Below are positions 26,047 through 34,311 of a stretch of DNA of 43,051 bases, one piece after another. The DNA is from Oscillospiraceae bacterium (GTDB taxonomy: Bacteria; Bacillota; Clostridia; Oscillospirales; Acutalibacteraceae), in assembly GCA_902796075.1 (NCBI GenBank), contig CADBNN010000048.1, positions 1-43,051 on the forward strand, read 5' to 3'. Both the position numbers and the translations under genes were made by a program. The notes under the pieces are model-generated. The model did not search any database, was not told where the DNA came from, and worked only from the letters and a program-made list of their open reading frames with translations. Each line of letters begins with the position of its first letter. The stretch's first letter is position 1.

Positions 26047-27747
26047 TTGCGCCCGTCCGCCCCCTGGCTGCCGTTTTACGGCAACACCCCGGCCACCCTG
26101 GATTATCCCGACGTGACCATGTATGAATTGCTGCGCCGCACGGCCGCGCAGTATCCCCGCCTGCCCGCCTATGAACTGATGGGCAAACAAACCGATTACA
26201 CCGCCCTGATGGCGCGTATTGACCGCACAGCCGCCGCATTTGCGGCGATGGGCATCGGCAAAGGCGACCGGGTGACCGTGTGCCTGCCCAACCTGCCCCA
26301 AGGGGTAGACTGTTTTTACGCTTTGAATCGTATAGACGCTGTGTCCAACATGATCCATCCCCTTTCGGCGGAGGAAGAGATCGTGTTTTATCTTAACGTG
26401 AGTCATTCCAAGGCCATTGTTACGCTGGACCGGTTTTATGACAAGATCGCGGCGGCGGTGGCCAAGGCCGACGCTCCCTGTCCTATTATACTGGCCGGTA
26501 TCGGAGAAGAACTGCCGGCGTTTAAGCGGGCGGTGTTTCCCTTTACCAAAGCCGGCCGGGGCGTGCGATTGCCCCAAACCGGCTACGTCCGCTGGCGCGA
26601 CTTTTTAGCGGCCGGCCGGGACGTTGCCCTGCCCCCTCACACCGGCCGGGCGAACGACTGTGCCGCCATTTTGTATTCCGGCGGCACCACCGGCGTGAAC
26701 AAGGGCATTATGCTTTCCAACCGCAATTTTAACGCCCTGGGTCTGCAAACCATCGCCGCCAGCGGCTATCCTTCCATTGCGGGAGACGCCATGCTTTCGG
26801 TCATGCCGCTGTTTCACGGTTTCGGGCTGGGCATCGGCATTCACACGGCCCTCATCGGCGGCGCTTGCTGTGTGCTGGTGCCCCGGTTCAATGTGAACAC
26901 GTACGCCGCGCTGTTAAAAACGCGCAAGCCCAATTTCATTCCCGGCGTGCCCACGCTGTTTGCCGCGCTGATTGGCGCCAAAGCGCTGCAAAACGCCGAT
27001 CTTTCCTTTTTAAAAGGCGTGTTTTCGGGGGGCGACAGCTTGTCGCCGGAACTGAAAAAGCAAGTGGACGCCTTTCTCAGCGCCCACCACGCGCCCGTGC
27101 CCATTCGGGAAGGCTACGGCACCACCGAATGCGTTACCGCCAGTTGCTTAACGCCCATTGCCCATGCAAAAGAAGGTTCCATTGGCATTCCTTTTGCCGA
27201 CACCTTTTATCAAATCACCGCCGTTGGCACCACCGATCCGCTGCCTTACGGCCAAGAAGGTGAAATATGCATTTGCGGGCCGTCGGTCATGCTGGGTTAT
27301 TTAGACCAGCCGGAAGAAACAGCGCTGGTTTTGCGCCGCCATGCCGATGGCAACGTGTGGCTGCACACGGGGGATCTGGGGTTGATGAACGAAGACGGCT
27401 TTGTTTATTTTCGTCAGCGTATCAAACGCATGATCGTGACCTCCGGCTATAACGTATATCCCAGCCAGCTGGAAGCGGTGCTGGACGCGCACCCCGGCGT
27501 GGCGGCCAGTTGTGTGATCGGCGTGCCCGATCCCCTGCGGGTACAGCGGGTGCGCGCTTATGTGGTGCCCGCCCGGCCGGTGGCGGACCAAGCGGCTTTT
27601 AAAGCCGACCTGCTGGCCCATTGCCGGCGACACATTGCCAAATATGCCCTGCCCCGGGAGATCGTTTTGCGGCAGGAACTGCCCAAAACCCTGGTGGGCA
27701 AAATCGCCTACCGGCAACTGGAAGAAGAAGCGAAAGCGGAGCGATAA
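26047..27747 (+). CDS. AMP-forming acyl-CoA synthetase (long-chain fatty acid ligase-like)
   Basis: About 566 residues of the ANL adenylate-forming superfamily: acid + ATP + CoA to acyl-CoA. Motifs: YSGGTTGVNKG (P-loop-like, the common T-S at the front and the Pro before K are replaced), YGTTE (A5), LHTGDLG (A7), and the hinge/A8 block IKRMIVTSGYNVYPSQLE; the C-terminal catalytic Lys is in LVGKIAYRQLE. Start: GTG 26038 is only two bases from AAAGGAA, whereas TTG 26047 is correctly spaced, so TTG is preferred; this is uncertain. It heads an operon with a membrane acyltransferase and an AlkD-like gene. Substrate not readable; medium or long fatty acid is the family default. Confidence 0.9.
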   Translation: MRPSAPWLPFYGNTPATLDYPDVTMYELLRRTAAQYPRLPAYELMGKQTDYTALMARIDRTAAAFAAMGIGKGDRVTVCLPNLPQGVDCFYALNRIDAVSNMIHPLSAEEEIVFYLNVSHSKAIVTLDRFYDKIAAAVAKADAPCPIILAGIGEELPAFKRAVFPFTKAGRGVRLPQTGYVRWRDFLAAGRDVALPPHTGRANDCAAILYSGGTTGVNKGIMLSNRNFNALGLQTIAASGYPSIAGDAMLSVMPLFHGFGLGIGIHTALIGGACCVLVPRFNVNTYAALLKTRKPNFIPGVPTLFAALIGAKALQNADLSFLKGVFSGGDSLSPELKKQVDAFLSAHHAPVPIREGYGTTECVTASCLTPIAHAKEGSIGIPFADTFYQITAVGTTDPLPYGQEGEICICGPSVMLGYLDQPEETALVLRRHADGNVWLHTGDLGLMNEDGFVYFRQRIKRMIVTSGYNVYPSQLEAVLDAHPGVAASCVIGVPDPLRVQRVRAYVVPARPVADQAAFKADLLAHCRRHIAKYALPREIVLRQELPKTLVGKIAYRQLEEEAKAER

Positions 27748-27749
27748 CA

Positions 27750-28451
27750 ATGACCGAAACACGACGGCGTATTTTTGAACTGGACGCCCTGCGGGGACTG
27801 TGCATTTTGGGCATGGTGATCGTCCACCTGGTGCTGGACTGGCACATGTTCATCGGCGGATTCACCTTTTCGCCGGTGTTTGTGTTTGTGCGCAGCTGGG
27901 GCGGCGTGTTATTCATTTTGATTTCCGGCATATGCGTTACGCTGGGCCACCACCCGATAAAGCGCGGCGCCGTGGTGCTGGGGTGCGGGCTGCTGGTGAG
28001 CGCCGTTACCTGGGGCATGGAGTTTTTCGGTTTTGCGGCCGACGTGATGATCTGGTTTGGCATTTTGCATTGCCTGGGCGTATGCATGCTGGTTGCGCCT
28101 GTGTTTGCCCGCTTGCCCAAATGGGCGCTGCCGGTTCTGGGGCTTTGCATGATCGCCGCCGGTTTTTGGGTGCACACGCTCACCGTTGAGCCTGCTTATT
28201 TGTTTCCCTTGGGACTGATGCGGGCCGATTTTGCTTCGGCCGACTATTTTCCGTTGCTGCCCAATCTGGGTTGGTTTTTGCTGGGCATGTTTGCAGGCAA
28301 AACCCTGTATGCTCCCCGCAAGACCCTGCTGCCGAAGGTGAACGAAAACGTGTTTCCCCTGCCCTTTTTGTGCTGGTGCGGGCGGCAATCGCTGTGGATC
28401 TATTTACTGCACCAGCCGGTGCTGTTCGGCTTGTTTTATTTGCTGGCGTAA
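27750..28451 (+). CDS. HGSNAT/DUF1624-like membrane acetyltransferase
   Basis: A 233-residue membrane protein with about seven hydrophobic segments. RRRIFELDALRGLCILGMVIVH at the N-terminus is the family hallmark of the heparan-alpha-glucosaminide N-acetyltransferase catalytic domain group and related acyltransferase-3-like proteins, with His22 in the first helix. WFGILHCLGVCML and PNLGWFLLGMFAGK are further blocks, and the end is SLWIYLLHQPVLFGL. Start ATG 27750 follows the ligase stop by two bases, with GGAG upstream. It likely moves an acyl group across or at the membrane; pairing with an acyl-CoA ligase suggests a shared acyl substrate (inference). Confidence 0.8.
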   Translation: MTETRRRIFELDALRGLCILGMVIVHLVLDWHMFIGGFTFSPVFVFVRSWGGVLFILISGICVTLGHHPIKRGAVVLGCGLLVSAVTWGMEFFGFAADVMIWFGILHCLGVCMLVAPVFARLPKWALPVLGLCMIAAGFWVHTLTVEPAYLFPLGLMRADFASADYFPLLPNLGWFLLGMFAGKTLYAPRKTLLPKVNENVFPLPFLCWCGRQSLWIYLLHQPVLFGLFYLLA

Positions 28452-28466
28452 CAGGAGGGTTTTGCC

Positions 28467-29150
28467 GTGCAATCCAGTGTTTATCTGCCGGCTTTGCTGG
28501 CATTGCAAGACGCCGAATACGGGGCGTTTCAGAGCAAGCTGATCCCCACCGTAGACCCGGCGCGTATTGTGGGCGTGCGCACGCCCGCGCTGCGGCAGTT
28601 GGCCAAAGAGCAGGCCGGCACGCCGCAAGCGGAAGCCTTTTTGACCGCTCTGCCCCATGATTATTTTGAAGAAAACCAGCTGCACGCGTTTTTGCTGTGC
28701 CGGGAAAAAGATTTTGACCGGTGTTTGGCGCGGGTAAACGCCTTTTTGCCCTATGTAGACAACTGGGCCACTTGCGACCAGCTTTCGCCTCCGGTGTTGG
28801 GCCATCGCAAGCCGGCGCTGGCAGCGGCCATTGTAGCGTGGCTGGCCGACCCGGCGCCCTACGCGGTACGATTTGGTATCGGTATGGCCATGCGGTATTT
28901 TTTGGATGAAGATTTCGACCCGGAATGGCCGGCGCGGGTGGCGCAGGTGCAGTCGAACGAATACTATGTGAATATGATGATCGCCTGGTACTTCGCCACC
29001 GCCCTTGCCAAACAGTACAACGTGATTCTGCCCTATTTCACCACCCAGCGCCTGCCGGTGTGGGTGCACAACAAGGCCATTCAAAAGGCCCGGGAAAGCC
29101 GCCGCATAGCAAGCGAACACAAAGCACAGCTGGCAGCCCTGAAGCGCTGA
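28467..29150 (+). CDS. AlkD-like DNA alkylation repair protein
   Basis: A 227-residue all-helical HEAT-repeat protein of the AlkC/AlkD family, DNA glycosylases that remove alkylated purines. The motif VDNWATCDQLS places Trp100 and Asp104 four residues apart, as Trp109 and Asp113 in Bacillus AlkD; an Arg (135 or 143) follows in VRFGIGMAMRYFL, near the place of the third catalytic-site residue. Start GTG 28467 has AGGAGG 10 bases upstream. Third gene of the operon, 15 bases after the acyltransferase; no obvious functional link with the first two genes. Ends at a bidirectional terminator. Confidence 0.88.
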   Translation: MQSSVYLPALLALQDAEYGAFQSKLIPTVDPARIVGVRTPALRQLAKEQAGTPQAEAFLTALPHDYFEENQLHAFLLCREKDFDRCLARVNAFLPYVDNWATCDQLSPPVLGHRKPALAAAIVAWLADPAPYAVRFGIGMAMRYFLDEDFDPEWPARVAQVQSNEYYVNMMIAWYFATALAKQYNVILPYFTTQRLPVWVHNKAIQKARESRRIASEHKAQLAALKR

Positions 29151-29161
29151 CGGCAGCAATA

Positions 29162-29202
29162 ACAAACCGACCGAGAGAACTGTTCTCTCCCGGTCGGTTT
29201 GT
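29162..29202. terminator. Bidirectional terminator between convergent genes
   Basis: ACAAACCGACCG (29162-29173) pairs with CGGTCGGTTTGT (29191-29202); an inner AGAGAA/TTCTCT stem follows a two-base bulge. T-rich tails occur on both sides. It serves the AlkD-like gene (plus) and the ApbE-like gene (minus). Confidence 0.88.
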
Positions 29203-29215
29203 TTTATCATCAAAG

Positions 29216-30484
29216 TCAGGCAAGCGGCTGGACCGAATAGCCCTGTTCTTCGCTTGCCGTTACGGCTGCGGGGACGGTGGCCAGCACGGTGCGGCTGCCG
29301 GTGGGCAGCAGCATAACCTGCGCTTTTTTGTCGGCCGCCGCCAGGGTTTGCACGTCGTTACGTTGTTCGGCGGCCAGCAACCGGTAGGCCAGGCAAACAG
29401 CGGCAGGCAGGTCTCCGTCGTTTCGCTGCACCACGGCGCTGCACAAAACGGCGGCGCCGGTGTTAAAGTCGGTCAAATACGGATAGCGCGGCAAAGCCTT
29501 GCCGTTTTTTTGCAAGGCGTAATAGCCGTATTCCCCCGCAAATATGGGGAAGCTGCGCACAGCGGCGCTCACACTGCCGCCCTTGGCCGTGCAAGTGGCC
29601 GCCACCAGCGGGTCGCCGGTGTTCGCGTCACAGCCGCCATACAGGCACACGTCTACCCCTTCGGTTTGGGACAACACCACCGTAAGGCCGGAATCGCTTT
29701 CCAAATAGCCGGTAGTGAAGCCCCGTTCTTGCAGTGCGCAGGCGGTATATTGCAGCAAATAAGCGTCTCGCAGATAATCCAGGTCCAACACGGGGTCGGT
29801 CAATTCATAGGTTTTGATATAATCGCGCAAGGCGGCCGACAGCGTAAGCGAGGCGGTCTTTTTACTTTCGTCCAGCGTGAGTACCGCCGCATCCTTTTGC
29901 GCGGTAACAGCGGCCAGTTCCGCCAGCATAGCGGCGTATTCCGGCAGGTTGGCCGGATCGGTGTCCGTTACGTCTTGCGCATATAAGATCCGGTCCCGCA
30001 AAGCGGCAAACAAACCGTTTGTAATGGAACACGCGCCATCCTTTGCCAAGCGGTCGGCGTCGGCCAAAACGGCAAACAGTTCGTCTCCTACCGACACCGG
30101 TTGGCCGTTGGCGGCGTTCACAGCGGCCAGATTGTTAATGCCCTCATACGCGTTGCGCGGATCTAACAGCATGGCATAGTGTTTCAGGGTGCTTTCATAC
30201 AGATCCTTGAGTTCCTTCATTTGCAGGCCGATCTCATTACTGTTGCCGGTAAAATCATACCGGAATGTAAGTCCGTCGGCATAATGAGGCACGGTCGGGT
30301 CAGGATCGGCGGCAATCGTATACCAGCCGGGCTCTTTATGCACCATTTGCTGCACGGCATAGGTTATAAAAAACACGGCGGCGCCCACCGCCACAATAAA
30401 GGCGATGAATCGCACAATGGTTTTGGGGGTGAAAAACCGTTCTTCGCCGCCGGAGGCGGCAGTTTGGGATGTCGTTTTTTTCAT
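29216..30484 (-). CDS. Membrane-anchored degenerate ApbE-like protein
   Basis: A 422-residue protein with one N-terminal membrane helix (about 22-44) and an outside domain. Residues about 90-150, with the INNLAAVNAANGQPVSVGDELF and DGACSITNGLF stretches, resemble the start of ApbE (FAD:protein FMN transferase): the N-rich turn, the VSxEL helix and the GxFDxT-like segment. The later ApbE motif LDLGGIAKGYAVD appears only as LDLDYLRDAYLLQYTA, without the Gly-rich FAD loop and Lys, and the acidic Mg site is not evident. So it is probably not an FMN transferase. Start ATG 30484 (GTG 30493 is possible); no clear ribosome site. The upstream opp terminator ends only about 15 bases before it, so its promoter is unclear. 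Confidence 0.7.
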   Translation of the reverse strand: MKKTTSQTAASGGEERFFTPKTIVRFIAFIVAVGAAVFFITYAVQQMVHKEPGWYTIAADPDPTVPHYADGLTFRYDFTGNSNEIGLQMKELKDLYESTLKHYAMLLDPRNAYEGINNLAAVNAANGQPVSVGDELFAVLADADRLAKDGACSITNGLFAALRDRILYAQDVTDTDPANLPEYAAMLAELAAVTAQKDAAVLTLDESKKTASLTLSAALRDYIKTYELTDPVLDLDYLRDAYLLQYTACALQERGFTTGYLESDSGLTVVLSQTEGVDVCLYGGCDANTGDPLVAATCTAKGGSVSAAVRSFPIFAGEYGYYALQKNGKALPRYPYLTDFNTGAAVLCSAVVQRNDGDLPAAVCLAYRLLAAEQRNDVQTLAAADKKAQVMLLPTGSRTVLATVPAAVTASEEQGYSVQPLA

Positions 30485-30498
30485 ATGCACCACACAAA

Positions 30499-30524
30499 AA
30501 CGACGGATCCGAAGATCCGTCGTT
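30499..30524 (-). terminator. Terminator after oppF
   Basis: Perfect 11-base stem AACGACGGATC / GATCCGTCGTT with TTCG loop on the minus strand, followed by TTTGTG. It stands ten bases past the oppF stop and about 15 bases before the next start codon. Confidence 0.9.
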
Positions 30525-30534
30525 GCTCCTTTGT

Positions 30535-31491
30535 TTATGCTTCGGAGAATCGGATCGCCTTATACTGCTCGATCTCCGTGGGGCTGCCGAACACCATGTG
30601 CCCGTTGCCCAAATCGCACAGCGAAGGCTGTTCGGTAGAATAATCATGCATAGCAGGATCATACACAAACAGATTCTTCTTTTTCTCAATGCGCGGGTCG
30701 GGAATGGGAATGGCCGAAATAAGGGATTTGGTGTAGGGATGCAGCGGATACTGGAACAGTTCCTCCGTTTCGGCAATTTCCATAATGCGGCCCTTGTAAA
30801 TAACCACGATACGATCGCTGATAAAACGCACGATAGACAGATCGTGAGCGATGAACAAATAGGTAAGGCCCCGTTCCTGCTGGAATTTTTTGAGCAGGTT
30901 GAGCACCTGGGCGCGAATAGAAACGTCCAGCGCCGAAATAGGTTCGTCCGCCACCACAAATTCCGGTTCCATTACGATGGAACGGGCCAGGCCGATACGT
31001 TGCCGTTGGCCGCCGGAAAACTCATGGGGATAGCGGGTCAGGTGTTCGGGCAGCAGGCCGACTTCCTTCATAATGGTTTCGATTTTTTGAATACGATCCT
31101 TTTCGTCCTTATACAGTTTGAAATTGTATAAGCCTTCGGAAATAATGTATTCGATGGTGGCGCGTTCGTTCAGCGAAGCCGCGGGGTCCTGGAAGATCAT
31201 CTGGATCTTGCGGATGACTTCCCGGTCCTTCGCGCGGGACAGTTTGCCGGAGATTTTTTCTCCGTCATACCAAATTTCGCCGTTAGAGCAGGGATTGATG
31301 CGCACGATGGCGCGGCCGATGGTGGTTTTGCCGGAGCCCGATTCACCCACCAGCGAAAGCGTTTCGCCTTTATAGATATCGAAACTCACGTTGTCAACAG
31401 CCTTAAAGGCTTTTTTGCCCTTGCCGAACACCACGTCCAGGTTTTTAATGGACAGCAGCACCTGCTTGTCGGTACGCGTGGTCTCACTCAT
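30535..31491 (-). CDS. oppF: Oligopeptide ABC transporter ATPase (OppF/AmiF type)
   Basis: A 318-residue ATPase. Walker [10 protein letters not shown] (about 49-57), Q-loop [13 protein letters not shown], signature [14 protein letters not shown], Walker [13 protein letters not shown], switch His in LFIAHDLS, then the oligopeptide-type C-terminal region [14 protein letters not shown]. It powers peptide import with OppD. Start ATG 31491 is eight bases inside oppD with AAGGAGG upstream; a 15-codon longer frame has no ribosome site. Last gene of the importer operon, closed by a strong terminator. Confidence 0.95.
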   Translation of the reverse strand: MSETTRTDKQVLLSIKNLDVVFGKGKKAFKAVDNVSFDIYKGETLSLVGESGSGKTTIGRAIVRINPCSNGEIWYDGEKISGKLSRAKDREVIRKIQMIFQDPAASLNERATIEYIISEGLYNFKLYKDEKDRIQKIETIMKEVGLLPEHLTRYPHEFSGGQRQRIGLARSIVMEPEFVVADEPISALDVSIRAQVLNLLKKFQQERGLTYLFIAHDLSIVRFISDRIVVIYKGRIMEIAETEELFQYPLHPYTKSLISAIPIPDPRIEKKKNLFVYDPAMHDYSTEQPSLCDLGNGHMVFGSPTEIEQYKAIRFSEA

Positions 31492-33325
31492 GGTCCGCAC
31501 CTCCTTGTTCGTGTTGCTGTTGCGTTTCACTGTCAAAATCCACGTAGGTTTTGCTGATCTTATTGTGAAGGTCGCGGATATTTTCAGGCGCTTCCACCTT
31601 AGGCGAGCGCGGGTCTAACAGCCAGGTTTTGGCATAGTGAGAATCGCTCACCTTAAACATAGGCGGTTCGGCCACCAGGTCGATCGCCATAGCGTATTCA
31701 CTGCGCTGGGCAAACGCGTCGCCGTTGATCTTATTGTACAGCGAAGGCGGCGTGCCGGGGATGCTGAACAGGTCGGTACCCTTTTCGCACAGTTGAGGCA
31801 ACGCCGAAAGCAGCGCCCAGGTGTAAGGATGGCGCGGATCGTAGAAAATATCTTCCACCGAACCCAATTCCACGATCTGCCCGGCATACAGCACCGCCAC
31901 GCGTTCGGCCACGTTGGCCACCACGCCCAGGTCGTGGGTGATGTAAACGGTGGTGAAGCCCAGTTCCTTTTGCAGATCTTTGATGAGCTGCAGGATCTGC
32001 GCCTGAATGGTCACATCCAGCGCGGTGGTGGGCTCGTCGCAAATAAGAATGCGGGGCTGGCAGGAAAGTGCGATCGCGATAACGATACGCTGGCGCATAC
32101 CGCCCGAATACTCAAAGGGATAATCGTCAAACCGTTTTTCGGGGTCCGGAATACCCACTTTGCGCATGATATCGATGGTGCGCTCGCGCGCTTCGGTTTT
32201 GGAGCATTTCTGGTGCTTCAAAATAACGGTCATGATCTGCTTGCCGATGGTGATGACCGGGTTAAGGGAGGTCATGGGGTCTTGGAACACCGTAGCAATG
32301 CGGCGGCCGCGGATCTGCTGCCAGTCGTTGGTATATTTGATTTTGGCGCAGTCTAAAATCGCATAGCCGTGCAGCAGTTTGGTGGCTTCATCATAACTGC
32401 GGTATTCCACACGGAAGGCCACCACTTCAAAGATCTTGTTGAGGATCTCGGGATTGCTTAAATCCTCGCCCTGCATCATCGCACGGCGAAAAGCCTTTCT
32501 AAGCTTATACAGATACAGTCTTTGCTTGCGGTAGGGATAACGGCCGATAGACAGCAGCAATTCCTTGGCGATCCGGTCGTTGCGTTCCCGCACGGCGGCG
32601 GTGAGGCCGAAGGGATTTTCTGCCGATACCGCTTCGTCCGCCACGGCGATTTTTTCGGCCCGGGCTTTTTGCAGTTCAGCCAGCAACTGTGCGTCGGCAT
32701 GGGCGCGGGCCGTGTCCGCTTTGTAGGCGGCGGAATGGGTCTTGATCTTTTCGGCGCGCTCTTTATCCAACTGCGAAATGCGGGTTTTCAGTTCCGCGAT
32801 TTCGTTTTGCACCTTTTCGTATTCCGCGGCGTCGGCTTTTTTATCCAACGTCCACAGATAGTTGGTTTTGTCGATCATATCGTCCGACGCGGTTTTGGAC
32901 CGTTCGTTCAGATCGGCTTCTTCCTCAACCGAAAGGCGCTGGGCGTGTTCAATCTCCTTTTTCTTGGCCACGATCTGCCGGTATTCTTCGGCGCCCCGTT
33001 CCAAGGTGGAATATTTGCCGAGCCATTTTAAGGCGTGGCGATAGGTGGCATGATTGCGGCCGGTGAGTTTTACGTCGGTTGCCGAAAGTTCATCGTCCGA
33101 AAACACAATGGTGCCTTCCGGAATGAAGCCGTTGGAATCCAGCATGCCGGCAAAGGTTTTGGTGAGCACCGATTTACCGGAGCCCGATTCCCCCACGATG
33201 GCCAGCGATTCATGATCGTAAATGTCCAGCGAAACGTTGCGAATGGCGGTGAGGATACGGCCGCGCACGTTAAACTTGACCACCACATTTTTCAGCGAGA
33301 GGATAACTTTTCTGTCTTCGTTCAT
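31484..33325 (-). CDS. oppD: Oligopeptide ABC transporter ATPase (OppD type) with long coiled-coil insertion
   Basis: A 613-residue ATPase where the family usually has 320-360. Walker A GESGSGKS at 45-52, Q-loop Gln348 ([11 protein letters not shown]), signature SGGMRQR at 407-413, Walker B ILICDEP at 426-432 and switch His464 are all intact and in order. Between Walker A and Q-loop, where about 45 residues are normal, lie roughly 295: residues about 85-330 are a charged, Glu/Lys/Ala-rich, mostly helical segment with heptad-like spacing ([19 protein letters not shown]). The frame is continuous, so it is an insertion, not a fusion error. The C-terminal [13 protein letters not shown] block is kept. 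Start ATG 33325 has GAGGTG correctly spaced; GTG 33334 is less likely. Confidence 0.93.
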   Translation of the reverse strand: MNEDRKVILSLKNVVVKFNVRGRILTAIRNVSLDIYDHESLAIVGESGSGKSVLTKTFAGMLDSNGFIPEGTIVFSDDELSATDVKLTGRNHATYRHALKWLGKYSTLERGAEEYRQIVAKKKEIEHAQRLSVEEEADLNERSKTASDDMIDKTNYLWTLDKKADAAEYEKVQNEIAELKTRISQLDKERAEKIKTHSAAYKADTARAHADAQLLAELQKARAEKIAVADEAVSAENPFGLTAAVRERNDRIAKELLLSIGRYPYRKQRLYLYKLRKAFRRAMMQGEDLSNPEILNKIFEVVAFRVEYRSYDEATKLLHGYAILDCAKIKYTNDWQQIRGRRIATVFQDPMTSLNPVITIGKQIMTVILKHQKCSKTEARERTIDIMRKVGIPDPEKRFDDYPFEYSGGMRQRIVIAIALSCQPRILICDEPTTALDVTIQAQILQLIKDLQKELGFTTVYITHDLGVVANVAERVAVLYAGQIVELGSVEDIFYDPRHPYTWALLSALPQLCEKGTDLFSIPGTPPSLYNKINGDAFAQRSEYAMAIDLVAEPPMFKVSDSHYAKTWLLDPRSPKVEAPENIRDLHNKISKTYVDFDSETQQQHEQGGADHE

Positions 33326-33339
33326 ATCCGGCACCTCGC

Positions 33340-34311
33340 TTACATGTGAGTTCTCGGGTCAGAGGCGTCTGCCAGGTTCTGGCCCAGAACGTACAAAATG
33401 ATGGTAATGGCGGAGGCAATGGCCACCGGCGCCCAGAAAGCCCAGGGGAACACCAGGAAGGCCGATTGCGCTTCGGAGATCATGCGGCCCAGCGACGGCA
33501 CTTCGGCCGAAAGACCGATGCCGATGTAGGACAGGAACACTTCCATAGAAATGTAGGAAGGCAGTTCGGTAGCCAGCATGGTAACAATAACCGAAGTGAG
33601 GAAAGGCAGAATGTTTTTGGAAACGATGCGGCTGATAGGCGTGCCCAAGCACCGGGAAGCCAGTGAATACTCCCGGTCGCGAATAATCATGACCTGGGTG
33701 CGGAAGAAGAATGCGATGGGCAGCCAGCCGGTTATGGTAAGGGCCAGCACAAATTGCCAAAAGCCCGAACCGATAACGTACACCAGCACGGTGATAAGCA
33801 AAATGTAAGGCACGTTTGCCACAATGTTATAAATCACCAGCATAACCGCGTCCACTTTTTTGGAATAGCCCCACACGGCGCCCATCAGGATGCCGGCCGT
33901 CATATTGATGGCGGCGCAAATGGTGGCCAGCAGCAGCGAAATGCGGGCCGAAGACATAATACCGTAGGCAATGGAGTTACCATAGTTGCCGGTACCCAGA
34001 ATATACTTGAGTGAAAACCCGCCGAAATAATTCATTGCATCGGTGGGGCTCAGGTTAAAGGTTTTGGCCACGTGCACATTTTCAAAGGTATCATAGGGGC
34101 AGAAAATAGGCACCACAAAGGACATGAAAAGAATAAGAGCCAAAAAAACCAAAAGCACAATGTTGATTTTTTTGCGGAAGAACACCCGGAACACACTGCG
34201 CCAATAGGAATAGCGGGGCGCAATGATCTTTTCGGAACTGACCACGTCGGTGCCGACGAAATAAAACAGCTCGTCCTGACTCTTGTTTTGCAGATCCTGC
34301 ACGTTGATCAT
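33340..34311 (-). CDS. oppC: Oligopeptide ABC transporter permease (OppC/AmiD type)
   Basis: A 323-residue inner permease with six predicted helices: one near 48-70, then five in the transport core. The ATPase-contacting EAA loop lies in SLASRCLGTPISRIVSKNILPF (about 218-239). The N-terminal 45 residues are cytoplasmic. The C-terminus ends LGQNLADASDPRTHM, the typical OppC/DppC tail (usually GDGLRDALDPR). Start ATG 34311 overlaps the oppB stop by four bases; the oppD ribosome site follows its stop directly. Confidence 0.95.
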   Translation of the reverse strand: MINVQDLQNKSQDELFYFVGTDVVSSEKIIAPRYSYWRSVFRVFFRKKINIVLLVFLALILFMSFVVPIFCPYDTFENVHVAKTFNLSPTDAMNYFGGFSLKYILGTGNYGNSIAYGIMSSARISLLLATICAAINMTAGILMGAVWGYSKKVDAVMLVIYNIVANVPYILLITVLVYVIGSGFWQFVLALTITGWLPIAFFFRTQVMIIRDREYSLASRCLGTPISRIVSKNILPFLTSVIVTMLATELPSYISMEVFLSYIGIGLSAEVPSLGRMISEAQSAFLVFPWAFWAPVAIASAITIILYVLGQNLADASDPRTHM

